A DNA stretch of 64,000 bases from Tistlia sp040905785 (GCF_040905785.1 NZ_JBBDQW010000066.1:30633-94632); one strand, 5' to 3'. Numbered from the stretch's first letter, positions 8,296 through 17,084 are shown. Numbers and translations: made by a program. The notes: generated from the letters alone by a model not told the origin.

Positions 8296-9059
8296 TGGCG
8301 GATGCGACGGGCGAGAGCCGCAGCCTGGCGGTGCTGATCGACGCCGACAACACCAGCGCCCGCTACGCCGCCGCGATCTTCGACGAGATCGCCGCGCTCG
8401 GCGAGGCGAACGTGCGGCGGATCTACGGCGACTTCTCCGGCGGCCGCCTCGGCGGCTGGGACGGCGCCGTGCAGTCGCTGGCCATCCTCCAGCATCAGCA
8501 GCGCAGCAACACCACCGGCAAGAACGCCGCCGATATCGCCCTGGTCATCGACGCCATGGACCTGATGTACAAGGGCCGGCTCGACGGCTTCTGCCTGGTC
8601 AGCTCCGACAGCGACTTCACCCGCCTGGCGCAGCGGCTCCGCGAGGACGGGCTGGCCGTCTACGGCTTCGGCGAGCGCAAGACGCCGGAGGCCTTCCGCA
8701 ACGCCTGCACCCGCTTCATCTACGTCGAGAACCTCGTCGAGCCGCCGGCGACCGCCGTCGCCGCCTCGGGCAAGGCGGCCGCGCCGGCGCCGGACCAGAG
8801 GAAGGAGCCCGCCAGCAAGGCCGTGCCGGTGATCCTGAAGGCCATGGCCGGGGCCGAGGACGAGGAGGGCTGGACCCCGCTCAGCGCCGTCGGCAGCCGC
8901 ATCGGCAACATCGCGCCCGATTTCGACCCGCGCAGCTTCGGGCACGCCAAGCTCAGCACGCTGGTCGAGAAGAGCGGTGCCTTCGAGACCAGGCGGTCGC
9001 CCGACAAGCAGATCGCGATCCGGGCGAAGCGCACCCGCAAGGCACGCGGCGCCGCCTGA
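8295..9059 (+). CDS. NYN-domain (LabA/DUF88) protein with OST-HTH-like C-terminus
   Basis: 254 residues. The N-terminal half is a PIN-like NYN domain: SLAVLIDADNTSARYA carries the first acidic residues, DIALVIDAMDLMY the second group and CLVSSDSDFTRLAQRLRE the third. This arrangement matches metal-dependent ribonuclease-type LabA proteins. After an Ala/Pro linker the C-terminus (WTPLSAVGSRI, then FDPRSFGHAKLSTLVEKSGAFE) matches the OST-HTH/LOTUS module expected to bind RNA. The ATG at 8295 overlaps the TGA of the dioxygenase frame (TGATG), suggesting translational coupling. Probably a cytoplasmic RNA-binding or RNA-cleaving protein; the target is unknown. Confidence 0.85.
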   Translation: MADATGESRSLAVLIDADNTSARYAAAIFDEIAALGEANVRRIYGDFSGGRLGGWDGAVQSLAILQHQQRSNTTGKNAADIALVIDAMDLMYKGRLDGFCLVSSDSDFTRLAQRLREDGLAVYGFGERKTPEAFRNACTRFIYVENLVEPPATAVAASGKAAAPAPDQRKEPASKAVPVILKAMAGAEDEEGWTPLSAVGSRIGNIAPDFDPRSFGHAKLSTLVEKSGAFETRRSPDKQIAIRAKRTRKARGAA

Positions 9060-9075
9060 CCTGCCCTTGTCGTGA

Positions 9076-9092
9076 CGGCGCGCAAGGCGCCG
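9076..9092. terminator. Possible hairpin between convergent genes
   Basis: Perfect 6-bp stem CGGCGC/GCGCCG with a 5-nt GCAAG loop, lying between the convergent ends of the NYN gene (9059) and the thermonuclease gene (9115). No T-run follows, so it is a weak terminator candidate. Confidence 0.3.
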
Positions 9093-9114
9093 GCGCGACG
9101 GTCGGCAGGGGGCG

Positions 9115-9600
9115 CTATCTCAAACAGTACCCCGGCAACTCGAGGAGCCGGCCCTCCGTCGTCTCGAGGGACCGGTAGCGCCCGCCGCTGTAGCGCGGAC
9201 AGTCCCTGCCGAGGCCGGCCAGCACCAGGGCGTCGGCGATGTCCGCCCCCGCCGAGAAGCAGACGCCGATCATTCTGTCGTAGGAGCTGTCGCCGGAAAG
9301 GTCGCAGCGGACCGTCTGGCCGAAAGCGTGCCGCTCCATGAAGCGCTGGGCGGCGAGACCGCCGAGGTCGTCGAGCTCGGGAGCGTGCAGCCCCTCCAGG
9401 CGCACCGCGACGCCGCGGACCTCGATGGTATCGCCGTCGCGGACCTGCGTCACCCGGCCCTGCAGGACGTCGCCGCCGCCGGCCGGCGGCAGCGTAGCCG
9501 GGTCGGCGTAGAACTGATCGAGCAGCGCCGCCCCCCCTCCCCCCAGGCAAAAGGCCACGACAAGAATCGCGCGGAAGCTGGGCTTGCTCGTACGAACCAC
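9115..9600 (-). CDS. Thermonuclease-family (SNase-like) exported protein
   Basis: 161 residues. An N-terminal hydrophobic stretch (FRAILVVAFCLGGGGAALL) looks like a signal anchor or signal peptide, so an envelope location is likely. The core VLQGRVTQVRDGDTIEVRGVAVRLEGLHAPE matches the staphylococcal-nuclease OB fold: the RDGDT motif carries metal-binding aspartates and the xLxGxxAPE segment follows. The family is shared with ExoI-type proteins of exopolysaccharide loci. The usual catalytic arginine in the IR.G..APE position appears as RLEG; a second basic cluster is not obvious, so catalytic activity is uncertain. The gene stands alone on the minus strand. Confidence 0.75.
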   Translation of the reverse strand: MVRTSKPSFRAILVVAFCLGGGGAALLDQFYADPATLPPAGGGDVLQGRVTQVRDGDTIEVRGVAVRLEGLHAPELDDLGGLAAQRFMERHAFGQTVRCDLSGDSSYDRMIGVCFSAGADIADALVLAGLGRDCPRYSGGRYRSLETTEGRLLELPGYCLR

Positions 9601-9698
9601 TGCACGAGCATGGAGACCAATGGTTTGGAAAGTATGAGCGGCGCCGGCGGATCCTGCTCGCTAAGGCCGCCGCCGGGATGCCGAGCCTGCGCGCCCTG

Positions 9699-10085
9699 CT
9701 ACCGGTGGCGGAGCCGGTCGAGGCCCCAGGCGCCGCCGCCGGCCGCTGCCAGGTAGAGGAAGACGAAGCAGTAGAGCGCCGCGAGCTCGCCGCCGTTGAG
9801 AATCGGAAAGAAGCTCCGCCCGGCGTGGGCATAGAAATAGGCGACCGCCGTCATGCCGGAGAGGATGAAGGCGACCGGCCGGGTGAAGAGACCGACGATC
9901 AGGAGAAGGCCGCCGACCAGCTCCAGCATGCCTGCCACGCCGCTCATCGTGAAGGGCGCCACGTCGTTCATCGGACCTTCGGGAAAGCCCAGGTACTTGG
10001 TCGTGCCGTGCTGCAGCAGCAGCAAGCCGGACATGATGCGCAGAACCGACAGAAGCTGCGCCGTCCAGGGGACGAGAAAGGTCAT
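9699..10085 (-). CDS. DoxX-family small membrane protein
   Basis: 128 residues with four hydrophobic helices. LSVLRIMSGLLLLQHGTTKYLGFP, followed by SGVAGMLELVGGLLLIVGLFTRPVA and FFPILNGGELAALYCFVFLYLA, is the characteristic DoxX pattern. Inner membrane; members are often linked to redox or sulfur metabolism, but most are uncharacterised. I chose the ATG at 10085 because GGAG precedes it by a few bases; an in-frame upstream start would add only charged residues. No clear operon partner. Confidence 0.85.
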   Translation of the reverse strand: MTFLVPWTAQLLSVLRIMSGLLLLQHGTTKYLGFPEGPMNDVAPFTMSGVAGMLELVGGLLLIVGLFTRPVAFILSGMTAVAYFYAHAGRSFFPILNGGELAALYCFVFLYLAAAGGGAWGLDRLRHR

Positions 10086-10240
10086 GGGATCTCCTTTTTC
10101 CGTGCGTGGCAAGGCAGCGGCATCGAACGATCGGCCGGCGAGGGGCCTGCCGATCGCGGATCGCCCCCCGGATCAGTATGCCAGCAGGTCGACGGAAGCC
10201 AGCCTGCTCTGCCGACCGGCGACCTGTGAGCCTGTGCGGG

Positions 10241-10951
10241 CTACGTCGCTTGCGCGGCGCGGCGGCCCCGGACCAGAAGGAGGCCACCGAGGCCCGCCAG
10301 GCCGGCGAGCAGTAAAAGGGCCGCGGCGGGTTCGTCGACGACCGTCGGCGGCGGCGGGCAGAAGGCGCCGGGCACGAAGGCCTGGAAGGTCTCGCTGCCG
10401 TCGAGATTGCCTTCGCGCCGACAGGTGAAGGTCACCCTGTCGTCGAAGCCGGTGATGCTGATCTCATACTCGATCGAGGCGATCCCCGTCGGCGTGTTGG
10501 GGTCGGTCTGGAACGGCGGGTACTCGCCGAGCGAAAGTTCGAAGAGCCCGACGACGAAGGCGTAGCTGCCGACCCCCAGGCTGTTGGTCATCACGAAGCT
10601 GTCGAGACCCGGGGCACCGCCCTCGATCTCGATGAGCGGCGAGAAGTCGCCGCCCGGGGTCAGGCCGAAGAGCGCCGCCGCGATGGAGTCCGTGGGCGTG
10701 GGAGAGACGACGCTGATCAGGAAGTCGGCGTCGATAGCCGGGGCCGAGATGTCGAAGTACTGTATGTCGGTCGTGCTGCGGTCGAGGCCGTCGTCGATCT
10801 CGATGATCCCGGACGTCGAGACTACGGCCCGGGCCTCCGGCGCAGCCAGGAGGGCGCCGGCGAGGCAAAGGCAGGCTGCGAGCAGGCGGTACCTGGCAGG
10901 GGGGCGTCCGGTGACGTCGGGTGAGCGGTGCGGTGTCCTTTCTTCGACCAT
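10241..10951 (-). CDS. PEP-CTERM-like secreted protein (VDEP variant sorting tail)
   Basis: 236 residues from the ATG at 10951. After a basic head (GRPPARYRLL) comes a signal-peptide core AACLCLAGALLAAPEARA. The mature part is acidic and beta-rich, without a domain I can name; it starts VVSTSGIIEIDDGLD. The end reads VVDEPAAALLLLAGLAGLGGLLLVRGRRAAQ: a short motif, a hydrophobic helix and a basic tail. That is the architecture of PEP-CTERM exosortase substrates, with VDEP in place of the usual VPEP. Probably exported and processed by an exosortase/EpsH protein encoded elsewhere. Function unknown. Confidence 0.7.
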   Translation of the reverse strand: MVEERTPHRSPDVTGRPPARYRLLAACLCLAGALLAAPEARAVVSTSGIIEIDDGLDRSTTDIQYFDISAPAIDADFLISVVSPTPTDSIAAALFGLTPGGDFSPLIEIEGGAPGLDSFVMTNSLGVGSYAFVVGLFELSLGEYPPFQTDPNTPTGIASIEYEISITGFDDRVTFTCRREGNLDGSETFQAFVPGAFCPPPPTVVDEPAAALLLLAGLAGLGGLLLVRGRRAAQAT

Positions 10952-11260
10952 TGCGCTGTCGCCTTCTCCACGACCGGCCGCCCGGCCGCAGTCCGACCCG
11001 GCCGCCGGTCCCGTTGGTTCGGCGCCGCCCGAGCGGACCTCGCGCGGCCCGGCAGCGATCGAGCAAGAACTGCGCCAGCGAACCGAGATTGCCGGAAGCG
11101 GCCGTTCAGGCCACCTTGCGGCCCGAGCGCGGCATCCGCCCGCTATCAGGTTTTCCGACACTCCGGCACCGGAACGTACAGCCAGCCGACAGCGCGAAGC
11201 AGCGCCGGACCGTGCCCGGCCGGCCAGCTGGCCTCAATCGCCCTTTCGCCGCGGCAACCT
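10952..11260. other. 309-bp intergenic region before the PEP-CTERM-like gene
   Basis: Lies upstream of the minus-strand PEP-CTERM-like gene and downstream of the minus-strand lacI-type gene, so it should carry the promoter of the former. I see no convincing coding frame, operator or strong -35/-10 pair. Confidence 0.5.
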
Positions 11261-12325
11261 CTAGGGAAGCGCCGCCGCTATGTCGCCGGAGGTCTCGCGG
11301 CCTTCCTCGCGGTAGGAGGCCGGCAGGCGCGCCGAGCGCCGGACGCGGAGGGCGCCGCTGATGAATATCGACTCCGGCGGCCGGTCGACGGCGCCGGCCC
11401 GCGCCGCCAGCAGGTCGACCGCGCGCTCCAGCATGGCCGCCGCCGGCTGCGCAAAGGTCGTCAGACGATAGGCCGGCCAGGATGCCGCCCGGATGTCGTC
11501 GAAGCCGACGACGGAGACGTCGTCGGGCGCCTTGAGCCCGAGGTCGCGCATCGCGTCGAGGACGCCGAAGGCCATGAGGTCGCTGGCGGCGAAGATCGCA
11601 TCCGGCCGCGGCGTCCGCCGCAGCAGCTCGACCGCAGCCTGATAGGCCGCCTCGAACCGGAAGTGCCCGGTCTGCTCGGCGAACAGCGGTGCTCCGGCGG
11701 CGGCCAGCCCTTCCCTGAAGCCGAGCTCCCGGTCCTCGCTGACGACCGAGCCTGGCCGCCCGCGCAGGAAGGCGATGCGCTGGTGGCCGCCCTCGACCAG
11801 GAAGCGGGCGATCTCCTGCGCGCCGGCGCGGCTGTTGCAGAGCACCGAGGAGGCGGCGCCGTCTCGCACGACACGGTTTAGCAGGACGACCGGTATCGAG
11901 TAGCGCGCGCAGGCGTCGATCGCTTCGCGCGAGGTGGGCACCGACGCGATGACGATGCAGCCCTCCAGGCGGTAGCGCGCCATGCTCGGCACGACGTCGG
12001 CAAGGTCGCCGTCGCGCGCCACCTGGAACAGCATGAGCTGCATGTCGCGCTCGGCCGTGATCTTGGTCAGGCGCTCGAGATGCTCCTGGTAGAAGGGGTT
12101 TTCGATCTCGCCGATGACGTAGCCGATGACGCCGCTGCGCAGGGTCACAAGGCTTCGCGCCATGGCATTCGGCTCGTAGCCCAGCTCTCGGGCGATCGCC
12201 AGGACCCGGTCGCGGGTCGACTTCGGAATGCTCGGGTGCCCCTTGAGCGCCCTGGAGACCGTCGACTTCGAGACGCCCGCCCGCTCCGAGATCATACTGG
12301 CCGTCGGCGAGCGGCGAATGTTCAT
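11261..12325 (-). CDS. LacI-family transcriptional regulator (first)
   Basis: 354 residues. The N-terminal helix-turn-helix and hinge read TASMISERAGVSKSTVSRAL, followed by ELGYEPNAMARSLVT. The periplasmic-binding-protein-like sensor follows (VIGYVIGEIENPFYQEHL; FAASDLMAFGVLDAMRDLGL; VSVVGFDDIRAASWPAY). It lies downstream of, and in the same direction as, the 14-gene catabolic array, separated by 183 bp, and may control it. It resembles the second LacI at 27380-28456 in the sensor domain (both have GFDDIRAASW), pointing to related effectors or a paralogous origin. A cytoplasmic DNA-binding repressor by family. Confidence 0.93.
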   Translation of the reverse strand: MNIRRSPTASMISERAGVSKSTVSRALKGHPSIPKSTRDRVLAIARELGYEPNAMARSLVTLRSGVIGYVIGEIENPFYQEHLERLTKITAERDMQLMLFQVARDGDLADVVPSMARYRLEGCIVIASVPTSREAIDACARYSIPVVLLNRVVRDGAASSVLCNSRAGAQEIARFLVEGGHQRIAFLRGRPGSVVSEDRELGFREGLAAAGAPLFAEQTGHFRFEAAYQAAVELLRRTPRPDAIFAASDLMAFGVLDAMRDLGLKAPDDVSVVGFDDIRAASWPAYRLTTFAQPAAAMLERAVDLLAARAGAVDRPPESIFISGALRVRRSARLPASYREEGRETSGDIAAALP

Positions 12326-12508
12326 CGTGCTTCTGGTCCTCGATCATCCGGCGTGTCTGCCCGCGGCAGGGTCGCCGGGGCACGATCAGAATAGAAACTC
12401 ACCGCCGAAAATGCACGCGATGCGGCAGGGGGCCGACGCCGCCATCCCCGGTCGACCGACTGACTTCACGCGCCCGGAGCGCAGCTTCGCGGGCCCGCCG
12501 AGCCGCGT

Positions 12509-13273
12509 TCACCGGCCGCCGGCGACTGGCAGGGAGGCCCCCGCTACATAACTCGATTCCCCGCCAAGCAGCCAAAGAATCGCCCGGGCGACCTCCTCGG
12601 CAGTACCGACCCGCGCCTGCGGCACGTCGACGACAAGCCGGGACAGGCGGTCGCCGCCGCCGGCCGCGGCATGAATCTCGGTCTCGATCAGGCCTGGGCT
12701 CACGGCATTGACGCGGACGCCTTCGGCGGCGACCTCTCTTGCGAGGCCCAGCGTGAAGCTTTCGACCGCGCCCTTGGAGGCAGCGTAGTGCAGCCACTCG
12801 CCGGCCCCGCCGAGTGTCGCAGCCCGGGAGGAGACGTTGACGATCGCCCCGCCTGCGCCGCCGTGCGACCGCGACATCCGCCGCACGGCCTCCCGGGAGG
12901 CCAGGACGGTGGCCGTGACGTTGAGGGCGAGCACCCGCTGCAGCGTCTCTGCGGCCAGCGACTCGAGGCGCCCCGCCTGGCCCGTCGTGCCGGCGTTGTT
13001 GACCAGGGCGCGGAGCGGCCCCAGCTCCCGGTCCACCGTCTCGAAGAGGCGCAGCAGGGCGTCCTCGCAGGCGACGTCGGCCTGCACGGCGACCGCCCGG
13101 CCACCAGCGCTGCGGACGTCATCGGCGACCGCCTCGGCGGCTTGCCGGGAACTGTTGTAGTTGACGCAGACGTCATAGCCGCGCTCGCCGGCGAGTCGCG
13201 CCGTGGCCGCGCCGATGCCCCGGCTTGCGCCGGTCACCAGCAGCACAGGGCGGCCGGAGGCCGTAGCGCTCAC
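12509..13273 (-). CDS. Short-chain dehydrogenase/reductase (SDR)
   Basis: 254 residues, the usual classical SDR length. The cofactor motif is LLVTGASRGIGAATARLA; NNAG appears in ALVNNAGTTGQ; the catalytic Ser is in AIVNVSSRAAT and the YxxxK motif in HYAASKGAVESF. An NAD(P)H-dependent oxidation or reduction of a hydroxy/keto group is expected; the substrate is unknown. Its ATG overlaps the end of the 3-hydroxyacyl-CoA dehydrogenase gene (13270-13273), so it is the last gene of the array. FabG-like 3-oxoacyl reductases are the nearest functional idea. Confidence 0.9.
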   Translation of the reverse strand: MSATASGRPVLLVTGASRGIGAATARLAGERGYDVCVNYNSSRQAAEAVADDVRSAGGRAVAVQADVACEDALLRLFETVDRELGPLRALVNNAGTTGQAGRLESLAAETLQRVLALNVTATVLASREAVRRMSRSHGGAGGAIVNVSSRAATLGGAGEWLHYAASKGAVESFTLGLAREVAAEGVRVNAVSPGLIETEIHAAAGGGDRLSRLVVDVPQARVGTAEEVARAILWLLGGESSYVAGASLPVAGGR

Positions 13274-14220
13274 GAGCCCTCCGGTGCGCGCGCCGCGGTC
13301 CGCCGCATCAGCGCGCTGTCCCGCCAGGCCTGGCGCTCGGGCAGCCGCTCCAGCGGCAGCGACGCGCGGCGCGCGGCGGCGACACGCTCGACCGCCGAGG
13401 GGTCCCAGGGCTTGGGTGCGCCCCGCTCCCGATGCATCTCAAAGTACATGGTGCCGTAGCGCGCGGCGTAGTCCTCGACGCCGGCCGGGGCGTTGAGGTC
13501 GATGGTTTCGAACGGGCCGATGAAGGACCAGCGCTGCGCCAGGCCGTGCACCATGGCCCGGTCGACATCGTCAGGACTCGCGTGCCCCTGCTCGACGAGG
13601 CGGAAGGCCTCGTCCAGGAGCGCCCCCTGCAGGCGGTTGACGACGAACCCGGCGATCTCGCCGACGCGGATCGGCTTCTGCCCGGCCGCGGCCTGGAAGC
13701 GCATCGCCCTTTCGATCACCGCTTCCCCGGTCCAGGGCGCACCGACGATCTCGACCAGCGGCACGAGGTGCGGCGGGTTGATCGGGTGGGCCAGCAGGCA
13801 GCGGTGCCGCCCGGCCAGCGCCTCGGTGAAGCCCGAGGGCACAAGTCCGGACGAGGAGCTGGCAAGCACCGCCTCGGGCGGGGCCGCACGGTCCAGCTCG
13901 GCGAAGACGGCGCGTTTCTCTTCGATCCGCTCGAGCGTGCACTCCTGCACCCAGGCCGCGCCGGCGACGGCCTCGGCCAGGGTGTCCGCGCCCGCGACCC
14001 GGGCGGCCGTAGCCGCGGCGTCCCCGAGCAGGTCGACCCCCTGCATCTCGGCGAGGGTCGAGCCGATCCAGTCGAGCGCCTCGCGGACCCGGGCGCCGTC
14101 CTGGTCGAAGAGCCGGACCTGGTGCCCGGCGCGCGCGAAGACTACGGCCCAGCTGCGGCCGATCAGCCCGGCTCCGACCACCGCGACCCGCGCAGTCGCC
14201 TCGGCTGCACCCTCAGTCAT
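13270..14220 (-). CDS. 3-hydroxyacyl-CoA dehydrogenase family protein
   Basis: 316 residues. A Rossmann domain opens with VAVVGAGLIGRSWAVVFARAG (GxGxxG) and continues to the catalytic HPINPPHLVPLVEIV segment (His/Glu dyad of the family). The C-terminal helical domain contains VVNRLQGALLDEAFRLVE. It is a single-domain enzyme like L-carnitine dehydrogenase or lambda-crystallin, rather than a FadB fusion. It oxidises a 3-hydroxyacyl-CoA or a free 3-hydroxy acid with NAD+. It overlaps the crotonase gene upstream by 8 bp and the SDR by 4 bp, indicating tight coupling. Confidence 0.9.
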   Translation of the reverse strand: MTEGAAEATARVAVVGAGLIGRSWAVVFARAGHQVRLFDQDGARVREALDWIGSTLAEMQGVDLLGDAAATAARVAGADTLAEAVAGAAWVQECTLERIEEKRAVFAELDRAAPPEAVLASSSSGLVPSGFTEALAGRHRCLLAHPINPPHLVPLVEIVGAPWTGEAVIERAMRFQAAAGQKPIRVGEIAGFVVNRLQGALLDEAFRLVEQGHASPDDVDRAMVHGLAQRWSFIGPFETIDLNAPAGVEDYAARYGTMYFEMHRERGAPKPWDPSAVERVAAARRASLPLERLPERQAWRDSALMRRTAARAPEGS

Positions 14221-14983
14221 CGCCGCCCTTCTTGGTGTAGCTGCCGGCCTGCTGCTTGTAGACCGGGTCGTCGTGGCACGCCTGGGAGGCCAGCCGGTGG
14301 TAGAAGCCGATCATGCCGTCGGCCGCCGGCGGCGCCGGATCGAGCGCCACCTTGGCAAGCGCCAGCGCGAGCCCGCTGCGCTCGGCCAGGTCCTTCGCGA
14401 AGACCAGGGTCTCCTCGAGCAGCCGGTCGTTCGGGTGCACCGCATTGGCTAGGCCCCGGCGGAAGGCCTCCTCGGCGCCGATCCGCCGTCCGGTCATTGC
14501 CCATTCCTTGGCGATGCCGAGGCCGACGATCTGCGGCAGGCGCTGCAGTCCGCCCGACCCCGGGATCGTGCCGAGCTTGATCTCCGGCAGCGAGAACAGG
14601 ACGTCCTCGGCGACGAAACGCAGGTCGCAGGCCAGCGCCATCTCGAAGCCGCCGCCGGCGACGTGACCGTGCAGGGCGCCGATCACCGGCTTGCTGCAGG
14701 TCGCGATGCGGTTCTTGGTCGAGAAGTCGAGCCGGATGTAGCGCTTGGCCTCCTCGCCCTCGAACTTGCCGACCTCGCGCAGGTCGGAGCCCGAGCAGAA
14801 GGCCCGCCCGGCGCCCGTCAGGATGATCACCTTGACGGCTTCCTCGAGCTCGAGCTCCTCGAGCGCCGCCTGGATCTCCCGGTGGGTCGCCGGGTTGCAG
14901 GCATTGAGCACCTCCGGCCGGTTCAGCTTCAGGATCGCGACAGGGCCGTCGCGGCCGATCTCGAGATAGCGATAGTCGCTCAT
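14213..14983 (-). CDS. Enoyl-CoA hydratase/isomerase (crotonase family)
   Basis: 256 residues. The oxyanion-hole segment FCSGSDLREV, then HGHVAGGGFEMALACDL, and PEIKLGTIPGSGGLQRLPQ are present, including both glutamates used by true hydratases (GGFE and PEI). It likely hydrates a 2-enoyl-CoA intermediate before the downstream 3-hydroxyacyl-CoA dehydrogenase. The ATG at 14983 overlaps the MaoC gene stop (ATGA). One of two crotonases in the same array (the other at 23406-24179). Confidence 0.93.
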   Translation of the reverse strand: MSDYRYLEIGRDGPVAILKLNRPEVLNACNPATHREIQAALEELELEEAVKVIILTGAGRAFCSGSDLREVGKFEGEEAKRYIRLDFSTKNRIATCSKPVIGALHGHVAGGGFEMALACDLRFVAEDVLFSLPEIKLGTIPGSGGLQRLPQIVGLGIAKEWAMTGRRIGAEEAFRRGLANAVHPNDRLLEETLVFAKDLAERSGLALALAKVALDPAPPAADGMIGFYHRLASQACHDDPVYKQQAGSYTKKGGDD

Positions 14984-15474
14984 TTCGGGCGCCGCCGGAT
15001 CAGGGTGATGTGCTCGCCTTCCTGGACGACCTCGCCCCGCTGGTTCACCAGCTGGCACCACTCGCGGATGATGCCCATCCCCGGCTTGCTGCCGCTCTCG
15101 CGCTTTTCCGTCAGCTTCCAGCGCACGCGCAGAGTGTCGCCGATCTTGATCGGGCCCTTGAAGCTCCACTTGTCCCAGCCGAGCGAGGCGACGCCGGTGC
15201 CCTGGGTGTAGTTGGTCCGCCACATCAGGCCCTGGGCGACCGAAAGGCCGAACAGCCCGTGGGCGATGCGGGTGCCGAACTCGGTCTTCTTGCAGAACTC
15301 CTCGTCGGTGTGGACCTGGCTGTAATCGCCGGTCAGGCCGGCGAAGCCGGCGATGTCCGCCTCCGTCACGGTCCGTCCCGGGGTCAGGCGTTCTTCGTTC
15401 TCGACGAAGTCCTCGAACCAGCAGCCGAGCACCACCGGCTCGGGCTGCCCGACCTGTTGGGTCTGTGCAGTCAC
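14980..15474 (-). CDS. MaoC-like (R)-specific hydratase
   Basis: 164 residues, one hot-dog fold. The hydratase-2 motif is visible: GDYSQVHTDEEFCKKTEFG with the catalytic Asp and His, then RIAHGLFGLSVAQGL. Such enzymes add water across 2-enoyl-CoA or dehydrate hydroxyacyl-CoA (mesaconyl-CoA and related dicarboxylic CoA esters are known substrates). It sits between a CoA-transferase and a crotonase with 4-bp overlaps on both sides, so the array encodes two stereochemically different hydratase types. Confidence 0.9.
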   Translation of the reverse strand: MTAQTQQVGQPEPVVLGCWFEDFVENEERLTPGRTVTEADIAGFAGLTGDYSQVHTDEEFCKKTEFGTRIAHGLFGLSVAQGLMWRTNYTQGTGVASLGWDKWSFKGPIKIGDTLRVRWKLTEKRESGSKPGMGIIREWCQLVNQRGEVVQEGEHITLIRRRPK

Positions 15475-17084
15475 GTCTCGTCTCCTTCTCTCTTGCTGTC
15501 CCGGTCGAGGCTCTCGGCGAGGCCGAGCGGCCCCTCCGAAAAGACCGCCGCCGGCATTTCCCGCAGGTCCGCCGCGACCTCGAGCGGAAACTCGACGTGC
15601 GGACGAACCTGGGTGTCGAGGTCAATCCCGGGCGCCAGCTCGACCAGCACCAGGCCCTGTTCGCGGAGCTCGAAGACCGCGCGCTCCGTGACGTAGAGGA
15701 CGCGCTGGCCCTTGTCCCGGCCGCGCGCCGCGTTGAAGGTGATCTGCTCGACGGCGGGCACGAACTTGCGGAACTTGCCCTCCTTGACGACGCGCAGCCG
15801 CCCGTCCTCGACCGCGACCTGGAGGCCGCCGGCGGTCAGGCTGCCGCAGAACACGATGCGCGGCGTCCGCTCCGTGATGTTGTTGAAGCCGCCCGGGCCA
15901 TTGATCTCCGCGCCGAAGCGGCTGACGTTGAGGTTGCCCGCGGCGTCGGCCTGGCCGATGCCGAGGAAGGTGATGTCGAGGCCGCCGCCGTCGTAGAAGT
16001 TGAATTGGAAGCCGGAATCCATGATCGCCTCGGCGTTCAGCGCCGGCACGAAGGAGCCGCCCAGCGCCGTTCCCATCAGGCCGCCGAAGATGCCGTGCTC
16101 GTTGGTGAAGACGACCTCGTCGAGCTGCCCCTCCTCGAGCGCGATCCGCGGCAGGTGGGTGGCGACGCCAGCGCCCAGGTTGACGACGTCTCCGCGCCGC
16201 AGCTCGAGCGCCGCCCGGCGCAGGATCGCACGGGTCGCGCCCGGCTCGACCGGCGGGAAGCCGTCGAGCGGCGCCTTGAGCGCGCCGGCCAGGAAGGGAT
16301 TCCATCCGGCCAGCGGGTCGGCCATCGCGGCTGACACCTGGCGCTGCGTTGGATGGACCACGACCTCGTCGACCAGCGGGCCCGGAATCCGCACCGTGCG
16401 CGGGTCGAGGCTGCGGGCGCGGGCGAGCCGCTTGACCTGGGCGATGACCCGACCGCCCGATCCCTTGGCGGCGAGCGCCAGCTCGACCATGCCGAGGGTG
16501 TTGGGCTCCTCCTCCATCGAGACGTAGCCGTTCTCGTCGGCGGTCGTGCCGCGCACCAGGGCGACGTCGATCGGGAAGGCCGGGTAGAAGAGGTACTCGA
16601 CGCCGTCGATGGTCTCAAGGCGGACCGGCGGCCCGCTCGAGCGCTCGTTCATGCGGCCGCCCTGGTCGCGCGGGTCCATGAAGGAGCCGAGGCCGACGCG
16701 GGTGAAGACGCCGGGCTTGCCGGAGCCGATCGCGGTCAGCAGCTGCATCATCAGCCCCATGCCGACGACGTAGCCCTCGCAGCGCTCCTCTCGGATCATC
16801 TCGAGCAGCCGCGGATGGCGCGCCCGGCTGAAGGAGGCGCCGATGATGCGCTTCAGCATGCCCTCGTGGGCGAAGCAGTTCATGCCGCCCTCGCCGGGCC
16901 GGTCGCCGGGCAGCATCGGCGTCACGACGGTGAGATCGCGCGGGTGGCCGGTCTCCAGGAAGCGCCGCTCCAGCGCCTCGAGCAGCAGGTCGGGCTCCTG
17001 CGCCACGCCCGTGCCGCCGATCACCAGGGTCGCGCCGTCTGCGATCCCGGCGATCGCCGCCTCGATGTCGCGTCGCTTGCTCAT
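15471..17084 (-). CDS. Acyl-CoA:acetate/3-ketoacid CoA-transferase, fused alpha-beta type
   Basis: 537 residues containing both the alpha part (ATLVIGGTGVAQEPDLLLEAL) and the beta part (VNLGAGVATHLPRIALEEGQ) of a family I CoA-transferase, as in YdiF and propionate CoA-transferase. The catalytic glutamate is in VFTNEHGIFGG. It would activate an organic acid by exchange with acetyl-CoA or another thioester. Start ATG 17084 overlaps the HpcH/HpaI gene by 4 bp. The frame is open much further upstream, but that part is antisense noise over the aldolase gene. A paralogue follows two genes upstream at 17848. Confidence 0.92.
   Translation of the reverse strand: MSKRRDIEAAIAGIADGATLVIGGTGVAQEPDLLLEALERRFLETGHPRDLTVVTPMLPGDRPGEGGMNCFAHEGMLKRIIGASFSRARHPRLLEMIREERCEGYVVGMGLMMQLLTAIGSGKPGVFTRVGLGSFMDPRDQGGRMNERSSGPPVRLETIDGVEYLFYPAFPIDVALVRGTTADENGYVSMEEEPNTLGMVELALAAKGSGGRVIAQVKRLARARSLDPRTVRIPGPLVDEVVVHPTQRQVSAAMADPLAGWNPFLAGALKAPLDGFPPVEPGATRAILRRAALELRRGDVVNLGAGVATHLPRIALEEGQLDEVVFTNEHGIFGGLMGTALGGSFVPALNAEAIMDSGFQFNFYDGGGLDITFLGIGQADAAGNLNVSRFGAEINGPGGFNNITERTPRIVFCGSLTAGGLQVAVEDGRLRVVKEGKFRKFVPAVEQITFNAARGRDKGQRVLYVTERAVFELREQGLVLVELAPGIDLDTQVRPHVEFPLEVAADLREMPAAVFSEGPLGLAESLDRDSKREGDET

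Noticed and set aside
11222..11233. 12-bp palindrome GGCCAGCTGGCC as an operator
   Set aside because: It lies just past the 3' end of a lacI-type gene, has no second copy that I can see, and short GC palindromes are expected by chance here.
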